20,549 nt of DNA from CAZOKO01 sp964580455 (GTDB lineage Bacteria > Desulfobacterota > WTBG01): assembly GCA_964580455.1 (NCBI GenBank), contig CAZOKO010000044.1, positions 1 to 20,549 on the forward strand, in the 5' to 3' direction. The stretch's first letter is position 1. Each line of letters starts with the position of its first letter. This document shows, one piece after another, positions 14,010 to 20,549 of the stretch. A program made the position numbers and the translations under genes. A model generated the notes under the pieces. That model saw nothing but the letters and a program-made list of their open reading frames with translations. It ran no database searches and had not been told where the DNA came from.

Positions 14010-14957
14010 ATGAAACAATTGCATAAAAAGGTTGATCTTTCAGTTGATATCGGTGGCATTAAAATGAGGAATCCGGTAATGGCTGCCTCTGGCACTTTTG
14101 GTTATGGGGAGGAGTATGAAGATTACACCCCTATTGGCCGCCTGGGGGCTTTGATTACCAAGGGAATTTCCCTTAAGCCGCATTCAGGAAACCCTCCCCC
14201 CCGTCTGGTTGAAACAACAGGAGGCATGCTAAATGCCATAGGTCTTCAAAATATCGGTGTCAAGGCACTGATTGAGGAAAAGATTCCAAACTTAAAGAAG
14301 TCTGGTGTACCGATTATTGTCAACATCTTTGGTGCCACGATTAGAGAATATGGAGAAGTTGCTAAGAGATTAGAAGGAGTTAATGCAATCAATGGCCTTG
14401 AAGTGAATATATCCTGCCCTAATATAAAAAAGGGCGGGATCTCCTTTGGTACTGATCCCGGGCAGGTCTTTAAAGTAGTGAGCAGGGTCAGGGAGTCATC
14501 TTCACTACCTGTTATGGTAAAGCTTTCTCCCAATGTATCAGACGTAACGACCATTGCACGAAGCGCAGAGGAGGCAGGAGCAGATGCCCTTTCTCTCATT
14601 AACACCCTGACCGGGATGGCGGTTGATGTAAGTACCAGAACTCCCAAACTGGGGAATATCACAGGTGGACTGTCCGGCCCTGCGATTAAACCTGTTGCCC
14701 TGCGAATGGTCTGGGAAGTTTACAATGAGGTAAACATTCCTGTTGTAGGACTGGGGGGAATCTTCAGTACTGATGATGCTTTGGAATTTATTGTTGTTGG
14801 TGCCTCTGCAATTCAGGTTGGAACGGCAAATTTCGTAAATCCCAGAACTTCCATAGAAGTGATTACTGGCATAGAAAATTATCTAAAAGACCACAAGATG
14901 AATAATATACAGGATTTGGTGGGGAGCCTGGACACCTCTGCCTTTTCAATACTATGA
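14010..14957 (+). CDS. pyrD: Dihydroorotate dehydrogenase B, catalytic subunit (class 1B)
   Basis: Oxidises dihydroorotate to orotate in pyrimidine synthesis. The 315 residues form an FMN TIM barrel with NPVMAASGTFGYG near the N-terminus, the catalytic base Cys136 in NISCPN (Cys135 in the Lactococcus enzyme) and the FMN phosphate loop VVGLGGIFSTDDALEF. The cysteine, rather than serine, and the adjacent pyrK place it in class 1B, which uses NAD+ and not quinone. The ATG at 14010 lacks a visible ribosome site; it probably depends on reading through from pyrK. Its stop overlaps the ispG start (ATGA, 14954-14957), so ispG is translationally coupled. Confidence 0.97.
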   Translation: MKQLHKKVDLSVDIGGIKMRNPVMAASGTFGYGEEYEDYTPIGRLGALITKGISLKPHSGNPPPRLVETTGGMLNAIGLQNIGVKALIEEKIPNLKKSGVPIIVNIFGATIREYGEVAKRLEGVNAINGLEVNISCPNIKKGGISFGTDPGQVFKVVSRVRESSSLPVMVKLSPNVSDVTTIARSAEEAGADALSLINTLTGMAVDVSTRTPKLGNITGGLSGPAIKPVALRMVWEVYNEVNIPVVGLGGIFSTDDALEFIVVGASAIQVGTANFVNPRTSIEVITGIENYLKDHKMNNIQDLVGSLDTSAFSIL

Positions 14958-16003
14958 AGAAGAAAAAGAAGAGAGCGCTGTTTCTAGGGGGAGTTAAAAT
15001 AGGTGGTGATGCCCCTGTTTCGGTTCAGTCGATGACTGTAACTGACACCAGAGATGTTTCCTCAACTGTTAAGCAGATTCGCCTTTTAGAAAAGGCAGGC
15101 TGCGAGATTGTGAGGGTTGCAGTACCTGACATGAAAGCAGCTAAAAACCTTTCTTCCATTAGGAAGGCTACTTATATTCCCCTGGTAGCAGATATACATT
15201 TTGATTATAAACTTGCACTTGAGGCTGTTAAACAGGGGGTAGACGGTCTCAGGATAAATCCTGGTAATATTGGGAGCAAGGAAAAGGTTAAGATGGTAAT
15301 AACAGCTGCTAAAGAGAGAAAGCTCCCCATTAGAATTGGAGTGAACGCTGGTTCTCTTGAAAAAAGACTTTTGAAAAAATATAAAAGGCCAACTCCTTTA
15401 GCCATGGTGGAGAGTGCCATGGGCCACATTAAGATTCTGGAGAGGTTAAAATTCTTTGATATAAAAATTTCTCTTAAGTCGTCAAATCTCCTGGATACTA
15501 TCGAAGCCTACCGTTTAATCCACAGGAAGGTAGACTATCCTCTCCATCTTGGCATTACCGCAGCAGGCCCTCCTTTCTCTGGCACCATTAAATCATCCAT
15601 TGGTCTTGGAATCCTGCTGGCGGATGGCATTGGAGACACTATTAGAGTCTCTTTAACTGGAAGTCCTCTGGAGGAAGTGAGGGTTGGATATGAAATCCTG
15701 AAGTCACTTGAGCTTCGCCGGAGAGGTCCGGAGATCATCAGCTGCCCTACCTGCGGACGCTGTGAAATCAATATCATCAAAATGGTACAAGAAATAGAAA
15801 AAGAGTTGTCCACTCTTCCTCATAACCTTAAGATTGCCGTAATGGGGTGTATAGTAAATGGACCAGGGGAAGCAAGAGAGGCAGATGTTGGTATAGCCGG
15901 TGGAAGGGGTGTGGGTATATTATTTAAAAAAGGGAAGGTAATAAAAAAGCTTAAAGAAAAAGAGTTAACAAGAGCCCTGTTAAAAGAGGCTCAATCGATG
16001 TGA
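14954..16003 (+). CDS. ispG: 4-hydroxy-3-methylbut-2-en-1-yl diphosphate synthase (IspG)
   Basis: Iron-sulfur enzyme of the MEP isoprenoid pathway that converts MEcPP to HMBPP. The 349 residues carry the TIM-barrel part (VQSMTVTDTRD, VADIHFDYKLA, RINPGNIG, then RIGVNAGSLEKR) and the cluster domain with Cys264 and Cys267 in SCPTCGR and Cys299 in GCIVNGPGE, the usual three cysteines plus the glutamate. An additional cysteine, Cys270, directly follows (CPTCGRC), where Thr or Gln is common. It overlaps pyrD by four bases. The other MEP genes are not in the window. Confidence 0.96.
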   Translation: MKKKKKRALFLGGVKIGGDAPVSVQSMTVTDTRDVSSTVKQIRLLEKAGCEIVRVAVPDMKAAKNLSSIRKATYIPLVADIHFDYKLALEAVKQGVDGLRINPGNIGSKEKVKMVITAAKERKLPIRIGVNAGSLEKRLLKKYKRPTPLAMVESAMGHIKILERLKFFDIKISLKSSNLLDTIEAYRLIHRKVDYPLHLGITAAGPPFSGTIKSSIGLGILLADGIGDTIRVSLTGSPLEEVRVGYEILKSLELRRRGPEIISCPTCGRCEINIIKMVQEIEKELSTLPHNLKIAVMGCIVNGPGEAREADVGIAGGRGVGILFKKGKVIKKLKEKELTRALLKEAQSM

Positions 16004-16027
16004 CACTATTTTGGAAAGGATTGAATC

Positions 16028-17758
16028 ATGCGCTATTCTCAGATGATGATACCGACACTGAAGGAAGACCCGAGTGAAGCTGAAGTTTTAAGTCACAAAC
16101 TGATGCTCAGAGCTGGAATGATCCGCAAACTGGCAGCTGGCATATACTCCTATCTGCCTCTTGCTCAAAAGGTATTGAGAAAAACAGAACAGATTATCCG
16201 GGAGGAGATGAACCGGGCAGGGGCGCAGGAAGTTACACTACCTTTTGTTCAGCCTGCTGAAATCTGGCAGAGGAGCGGCAGGTGGAATGTTTATGGTAAA
16301 GAATTGCTGCGGCTTAAAGATCGCAATGATAGAGATTTTTGCCTGGGGCCTACTCATGAGGAAGTTATTACCGAACTGGTGAAAAACGAGGTGACTTCAT
16401 ATCGTCAGCTCCCTCTCAACCTCTATCAGATTCATATCAAATTCCGGGATGAGATTAGGCCGCGTTTTGGAATCATGCGGGCAAGGGAATTTGTTATGAA
16501 GGATGCCTACAGCTTCGATGCTGACGAAAAGGGGGCAGAGGAAAGCTATCAGAGGATGTACCAGGCCTATCATAATATATTTAAAAGGTGTGGGCTTGTC
16601 TTCAGGGCAGTAGAGGCAGATACGGGTCCTATTGGTGGCAGTTTTTCTCACGAGTTCATGGTATTGGCTGAAACGGGAGAAGACAGCATCTTCTCCTGCA
16701 ATGAATGTGATTATGCAGCAAGCAGGGATAAGGCAGAGATTGGGAAATCAGAAGATGAATCTACAAATCATCTTTCATTCGGTGAACTGAAGAGTGTGGA
16801 AACACCTAATAAACGGACAGTAGAAGAAGTAACACAGTTCCTCAATATAAAACCAGAGCAGTTGATTAAAACACTGATTTTTCAGGAGGGAGAACATACC
16901 CTTGCTGCACTGATTCGAGGAGATCATGAAATCAATGAGCTAAAGCTTCAAAATCTGCTTAAGATGGAAGATATCCGCCTGGCGGGCGACGAGACTATAG
17001 AAAAGGTTACCAGAGCTCCAAAAGGGTTTGCAGGTCCGGTCGGCTTGAAAATAAGAATAATCGCCGATAATTCATTGAAAGCAATGAAGGACTTTGTCAC
17101 TGGTGGAAATGAGAAGGATGTCCATCTTGTAAATGCTAATCTGAACAGAGATTTTAAGGTAGATAGCTTCTGTGATCTCCGTTTTGTAGTGGGGGGGGAT
17201 TCCTGTCCCCGCTGTAATCATGGTCAGTTGGCTATGAGTAGAGGAATTGAAGTAGGACATATATTCAAATTGGGTACAAAGTATAGTAAGGCACTGGGGG
17301 CGAATTTTTTAGATGCCCAGGGAAAATCGAAGCATATGATTATGGGATGTTATGGGATAGGTGTTGGAAGAACTGTAGCTGCAGCCATTGAACAGAATAA
17401 TGATGAGAATGGTATCATCTTTCCTATGAGTATAGCACCATTTCAAGTGATAATTGTTTCGGTAAAACCTAAGAACCCTGAGATTAAAGAGGCTTCTGAA
17501 AAAATCTATGATGACCTCATCGATGCCAGGATAGATGTACTACTTGATGACCGTGATGAGAGGCCCGGAATAAAATTTAAGGATGCAGATCTCATTGGCA
17601 TTCCACTGCGTATTACTGTTGGTGCAAAAATAAAAGATGGTCTGGTTGACATCAAGCTTAGGAAATCTCAGGAAACCGCTTTGCTCAAAGAAGAAGAGGC
17701 AGTAAAAAAAGTCAGGGAGATAATAGGAAGTGATCAGGCTGAAAGACATCTCCGATAA
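16028..17758 (+). CDS. proS: Prolyl-tRNA synthetase, bacterial type
   Basis: Charges tRNA-Pro with proline. The 576 residues show class II motif 2 within RDEIRPRFGIMRAREFVMKD (140-159), then the YbaK-like editing insertion (about 225-400) that clears mischarged Ala-tRNA, and motif 3 GIGVGR (443-448). The C-terminal anticodon-binding domain (about 465-570) includes LLDDRDERPGIKFKDADLIGIP. Two CxxC pairs (SCNECDYAA and SCPRCNHG) flank the insertion, as in other bacterial ProRS. AAAGGA precedes the ATG at 16028. The 3' end overlaps the next gene by 29 bases. Confidence 0.98.
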   Translation: MRYSQMMIPTLKEDPSEAEVLSHKLMLRAGMIRKLAAGIYSYLPLAQKVLRKTEQIIREEMNRAGAQEVTLPFVQPAEIWQRSGRWNVYGKELLRLKDRNDRDFCLGPTHEEVITELVKNEVTSYRQLPLNLYQIHIKFRDEIRPRFGIMRAREFVMKDAYSFDADEKGAEESYQRMYQAYHNIFKRCGLVFRAVEADTGPIGGSFSHEFMVLAETGEDSIFSCNECDYAASRDKAEIGKSEDESTNHLSFGELKSVETPNKRTVEEVTQFLNIKPEQLIKTLIFQEGEHTLAALIRGDHEINELKLQNLLKMEDIRLAGDETIEKVTRAPKGFAGPVGLKIRIIADNSLKAMKDFVTGGNEKDVHLVNANLNRDFKVDSFCDLRFVVGGDSCPRCNHGQLAMSRGIEVGHIFKLGTKYSKALGANFLDAQGKSKHMIMGCYGIGVGRTVAAAIEQNNDENGIIFPMSIAPFQVIIVSVKPKNPEIKEASEKIYDDLIDARIDVLLDDRDERPGIKFKDADLIGIPLRITVGAKIKDGLVDIKLRKSQETALLKEEEAVKKVREIIGSDQAERHLR

Positions 17759-19877
17759 AGTACGCTCTTATCATCCGGAGCCCAGAATTGATTTAATTGA
17801 GAAGGCATATGTTTTTTCTGCTCAGGTTCACAAAGGCCAGCTGAGGTTATCAGGTGAGCCCTACCTTACTCACCCTATGGAAGTAGCTGCTCTCCTGGCT
17901 GATCTCAAACTGGATGATATAAGTGTGGCTACCGGACTTTTACATGATACAGTAGAAGACACTCATACTACCCTTGAGACGATTGAGGAGTTTTTCGGGA
18001 ATGAAATTTCTTCTCTGGTGGATGGAGTAACTAAAATCAGCAGGATATTTTTCCATGCCTCCGAAGAAAAACAGGCTGAAAACTTTCGGAAGATGATCCT
18101 GGCAATGGCTAAGGATATTCGCGTAATCCTTATTAAATTAACCGACCGATTACATAATATGAGGACATTGAAATTTCTTCCCCCGGAAAGAATTGTTGAA
18201 TTGGCTCAGGAAACCCTGGATATTTATGCCCCCATAGCAAACCGTCTGGGCATATTCTGGGTAAAAAGCGAACTGGAAGACCTTTCTCTTTCTTATCTCC
18301 GTCCGGAAGTATATGGCAGCCTTGAAAAGAAAGTAGCCAGCAAAAAAAAGGAGACAGCAAAATATGTAAATGAAGTGGTTGAAATTATAAAAAGCAAACT
18401 GGAAGAGTTTAATATTAAGGCGGATATACGGGGCAGGTCCAAACATCTTTACAGTATTTATAGAAAAATGCAGCTCCAGAATCTCGATTTCGAACAGATT
18501 TATGATCTGGTTGGCTTTAGGATCATTGTTGAGAGTGTTAAGGTCTGCTATGAAACCCTGGGCACCATTCATATGCTCTGGAAACCGGTCGCAGGAAAGT
18601 TTAAGGACTATATTGCCATGCCAAAAGCTAATATGTATCAATCCTTACACACAACGGTGATTGGGCCAGGTGGGAGGAGGATTGAAGTCCAGATCCGCAC
18701 CCGGGAAATGCATCACATTGCAGAAGAAGGAATAGCTGCCCATTGGAGATATAAGGAAGGAAAAGATATAGAAAAGAAAGATGATGAACAGTTTGCCTGG
18801 CTGAGACAATTGTTGGAGTGGCAGCAGGATTTAAAAGACCCGAGAGAGTTCCTTGATACAGTAAAGATAGATCTTTTCCCTGAGGAAGTCTACGTCTTTA
18901 CCCCTAAAGGGGCGGTAAAACAATTCCCCAGAGGAGCAACACCTGTTGATTTTGCATACAGTATTCATACGGAGGTAGGGCATCACTGTGCCGGGGCGCG
19001 GGTCAATGGACGATTAGTCAATCTAAAATACCAGCTGGCAAATGGAGATACTGTAGAGGTTATTACTTCCCCACAGCATAAACCCAGCAAAGACTGGCTT
19101 CGATTTGTTAAAACTTCCCGGGCAAGGACTAAGATTAATCATCTGATTAATCTGGAAGAAAGATCGAGGAGTATTGAACTTGGAAGAGAAATCTGTGAAA
19201 AAGAGTTTAGAAAACATGCGCTCAATTTTTTTAAGCTATCGAAGAAGGAGGTTATGGACAAATGGCTCTCCGAGCTGAAGCTTAAAAACGAAGAAGAGCT
19301 CTTTGCTTCGATAGGGTATGGAAGAATTTCAGCAAAACAACTCGTTTATAAAGTTATATCACCGGAAGAACTAAGGAAAAAAGAGAAAGAGGAATCTAAG
19401 CTAAAGAAAGTTGCGCGAAAACTGACTGGAGAGAGCAAGAGCGGTATTATAGTGAAAGAAATTGACAACATCCTGGTTAGATTCGGCAAATGCTGCAATC
19501 CTCTTCCTGGTGAAAAGATCAAGGGATATATTACAAGGGGCAGGGGGGTTACCGTTCATGTCTATAATTGTATCTACATTCAGGGCTGTGATCAGGAGAG
19601 ATTAATTGATGTTGAGTGGGATCAAAAGAGGAAACTAACTTATCTGGTAAAGATCGAGATTACTTCTGTGGACAAAAAGGGGCTTCTGGCAGCAATAAGT
19701 TCTTCTATCTCCTCAGCGGAAGCCAATATCTCTAATGCTAATGCCCGAACTATTGAAGACCAAAAAGCAGTGAGCACCTTTGAGTTAGAGGTAACTGACT
19801 TCAAACATTTAAAAAGTGTAATAAGATCGATTGAGAAGGTTAAGGGAGTTATTAAAGTGAGCCGCTTGAATCCTTAA
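17730..19877 (+). CDS. rel/spoT: Bifunctional (p)ppGpp synthetase/hydrolase
   Basis: Makes and degrades the stringent-response alarmone. The 715 residues have all domains in order: HD hydrolase (about 20-175, His72-Asp73 in LLHDTVEDT), synthetase (about 225-350, RGRSKHLYSIYRKM and YDLVGFRIIV), TGS (about 383-445, EEVYVFTPKGAVKQFPRGATP), a Cys-rich zinc-finger region (KCCNPLPGE, near 587), and a C-terminal ACT domain (about 640-715). The intact HD site and a basic K290-F-K-D293 motif (RxKD in bifunctional enzymes, acidic ExDD in RelA) support both activities. The start is GTG at 17730, with GGGAG eleven bases upstream; it gives MIRLKDI, typical of the family. It overlaps proS by 29 bases. No separate RelA is visible. 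Confidence 0.96.
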   Translation: MIRLKDISDKVRSYHPEPRIDLIEKAYVFSAQVHKGQLRLSGEPYLTHPMEVAALLADLKLDDISVATGLLHDTVEDTHTTLETIEEFFGNEISSLVDGVTKISRIFFHASEEKQAENFRKMILAMAKDIRVILIKLTDRLHNMRTLKFLPPERIVELAQETLDIYAPIANRLGIFWVKSELEDLSLSYLRPEVYGSLEKKVASKKKETAKYVNEVVEIIKSKLEEFNIKADIRGRSKHLYSIYRKMQLQNLDFEQIYDLVGFRIIVESVKVCYETLGTIHMLWKPVAGKFKDYIAMPKANMYQSLHTTVIGPGGRRIEVQIRTREMHHIAEEGIAAHWRYKEGKDIEKKDDEQFAWLRQLLEWQQDLKDPREFLDTVKIDLFPEEVYVFTPKGAVKQFPRGATPVDFAYSIHTEVGHHCAGARVNGRLVNLKYQLANGDTVEVITSPQHKPSKDWLRFVKTSRARTKINHLINLEERSRSIELGREICEKEFRKHALNFFKLSKKEVMDKWLSELKLKNEEELFASIGYGRISAKQLVYKVISPEELRKKEKEESKLKKVARKLTGESKSGIIVKEIDNILVRFGKCCNPLPGEKIKGYITRGRGVTVHVYNCIYIQGCDQERLIDVEWDQKRKLTYLVKIEITSVDKKGLLAAISSSISSAEANISNANARTIEDQKAVSTFELEVTDFKHLKSVIRSIEKVKGVIKVSRLNP

Positions 19878-20110
19878 GATGTAAGCTCTTCGCTTTTTTG
19901 TTCAAAAGGCATGCGGGTTTGGGGGGGTTTAACAACTAAACCTGAGCGGATACACCTTGTACACACATTAATCCTCTTTACACCTCCGTTTTTAAAAACC
20001 CTGACCTTTTGAATGTTAGGGTGCCATACCTTCTTCGTTTTATTGTGGGCATGGCTGACATTATAGCCAACCTGCCTCCCTTTGCCACAAATTTCACATA
20101 ACTTAGACAT
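19874..20110 (-). CDS. rpmB: 50S ribosomal protein bL28
   Basis: A 78-residue structural protein of the large ribosomal subunit. Family sequence GKGRQVGYNVSHAHNKTKKV and VRVFKNGGVKRINVCTRC is clear. It is the zinc-binding C+ form: Cys5-Cys8 (CEIC) and Cys50-Cys53 (CTRC) are all present. It is the only protein gene here on the minus strand. Its stop codon overlaps that of rel/spoT: the bases TTAA at 19874-19877 supply TAA to both strands, with no room for a terminator between. GAGGA precedes the ATG and an extended -10 promoter lies upstream. Confidence 0.97.
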   Translation of the reverse strand: MSKLCEICGKGRQVGYNVSHAHNKTKKVWHPNIQKVRVFKNGGVKRINVCTRCIRSGLVVKPPQTRMPFEQKSEELTS

Positions 20111-20142
20111 TTTTATTCCTCACTTTCAGAAATTAGCCTTTG

Positions 20143-20171
20143 ATTTTATCATATCTTCCAAATTTCTGCAA
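20143..20171 (-). promoter_or_regulatory. Promoter for rpmB
   Basis: On the minus strand, TTGCAG (20171-20166), 17-base spacer and TAAAAT (20148-20143), with TG one base before the -10 (extended -10). The weak -35 is compensated by the TG. It gives a short leader of about 26 bases with a good ribosome site. Confidence 0.55.
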
Positions 20172-20345
20172 GTTATTTTTAATTTATTTCTCCACATACT
20201 TAATTTTTAAAACATAACTGATTTGAAAGCCGAAAAAATAGACCCTGTTAATAACTTCAAAATCTGGGGTAATAATCATAAATTAATCTTAAGATTTTCG
20301 TTTAATTACACGATATGTTTGTAGGTTTCACCAGTGAGGGAGACG

Positions 20346-20504
20346 ATGCGAACTATATACTTGCTTATACTTTTCCTTTTAAGTGTCACATTGTATGCCG
20401 TATGTGAATTTAAAGGAGTTCGTAGTTATTATCATGGTTTGCCTTGTTTAATCTGTGCTTTTTTACTGGCACGATACAAGTTGAAGCTGGCTAAATATTT
20501 ATAA
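20346..20504 (+). CDS. Small hydrophobic protein with CxxC motif, unknown function
   Basis: A 52-residue reading frame that I do not recognise. It starts with ATG at 20346, preceded by a strong ribosome site GAGGGAG (20336-20342) at good spacing. Residues 4-19 (IYLLILFLLSVTLYAV) form a signal-like or membrane helix; a second hydrophobic stretch (31-42) contains CLIC, a CxxC pair. The end is basic (ARYKLKLAKYL). It could be a small membrane protein or a secreted peptide. The good ribosome site and start-to-stop spacing before a downstream promoter are the main support; no domain or homologue is known to me. No firm promoter is visible upstream. Confidence 0.45.
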   Translation: MRTIYLLILFLLSVTLYAVCEFKGVRSYYHGLPCLICAFLLARYKLKLAKYL

Positions 20505-20511
20505 ATGCTTA

Positions 20512-20540
20512 TTGACATAACTCAACAAGATTGTTATCCT
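20512..20540 (+). promoter_or_regulatory. Strong forward promoter leading out of the window
   Basis: A perfect TTGACA (20512-20517), 17-base spacer and TATCCT (20535-20540) with TG at 20532-20533 (extended -10). It starts eight bases after the small gene ends and would serve a gene beyond the right edge. Confidence 0.6.
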
Positions 20541-20549
20541 GTAGGGAAT

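Noticed and set aside
18150..18641. Minus-strand 163-codon frame inside rel/spoT
   Set aside because: Antisense shadow of a well conserved gene; composition is low-quality and no family is recognisable.

Overview
The window reads as a chromosomal segment of a Gram-negative, Kdo/LPS-making bacterium with an AT-rich genome (roughly 40% GC by eye, not computed). The evidence is kdsB, kdsA, kdsC, lptC, lptA-like and lptB genes, a class 1B PyrK/PyrD pair, a long-form HPF, a Nitrogen-PTS/RapZ block and a four-cysteine bL28. This gene set recalls Desulfobacterota and related uncultured diderm lineages. I cannot place it more precisely from sequence alone.

Region 1 (1-2052) is an exact 992-base direct repeat (53-1044 and 1061-2052) separated by 16 bases. 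Each copy carries a ribbon-helix-helix (RHH) gene and a PilZ gene, with a hairpin-rich spacer between them. The second copy ends 17 bases from the 3' end of a minus-strand tRNA-Arg(TCT). Region 2 (2146-2862) has no protein gene but is not empty. It holds the tRNA promoter, a near-consensus forward promoter followed by about 80 transcribed bases and a terminator-like hairpin (a candidate small RNA), a second related hairpin whose loop resembles the 16S anti-Shine-Dalgarno end, and a promoter for kdsB.

Region 3 (2863-19877) is a long, tightly packed forward array: kdsB-pyrG, then kdsA-kdsC-lptC-lptA(fusion)-lptB (Kdo synthesis and LPS export), hpf-ptsN-rapZ-EIIA(Man) (Nitrogen-PTS regulation), rimI, pyrK-pyrD, ispG, proS and a bifunctional rel/spoT. 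The layout ties outer-membrane building, CTP supply (PyrG makes the CTP used by KdsB), pyrimidine and isoprenoid synthesis, and growth-rate control together. kdsD, rpoN, hprK and ptsH, often found near these genes in relatives, are not here. Region 4 (19874-20549) has rpmB on the minus strand, sharing a TTAA stop with rel, a divergent 52-residue hydrophobic small gene with a CxxC motif, and a strong promoter pointing out of the window.

The observations most worth a second look are the three-domain LptA-like fusion protein, a 13-G tract inside the conserved tail of kdsC, the exact RHH/PilZ duplication beside a tRNA, and the candidate small RNA with the neighbouring anti-SD-like hairpin.
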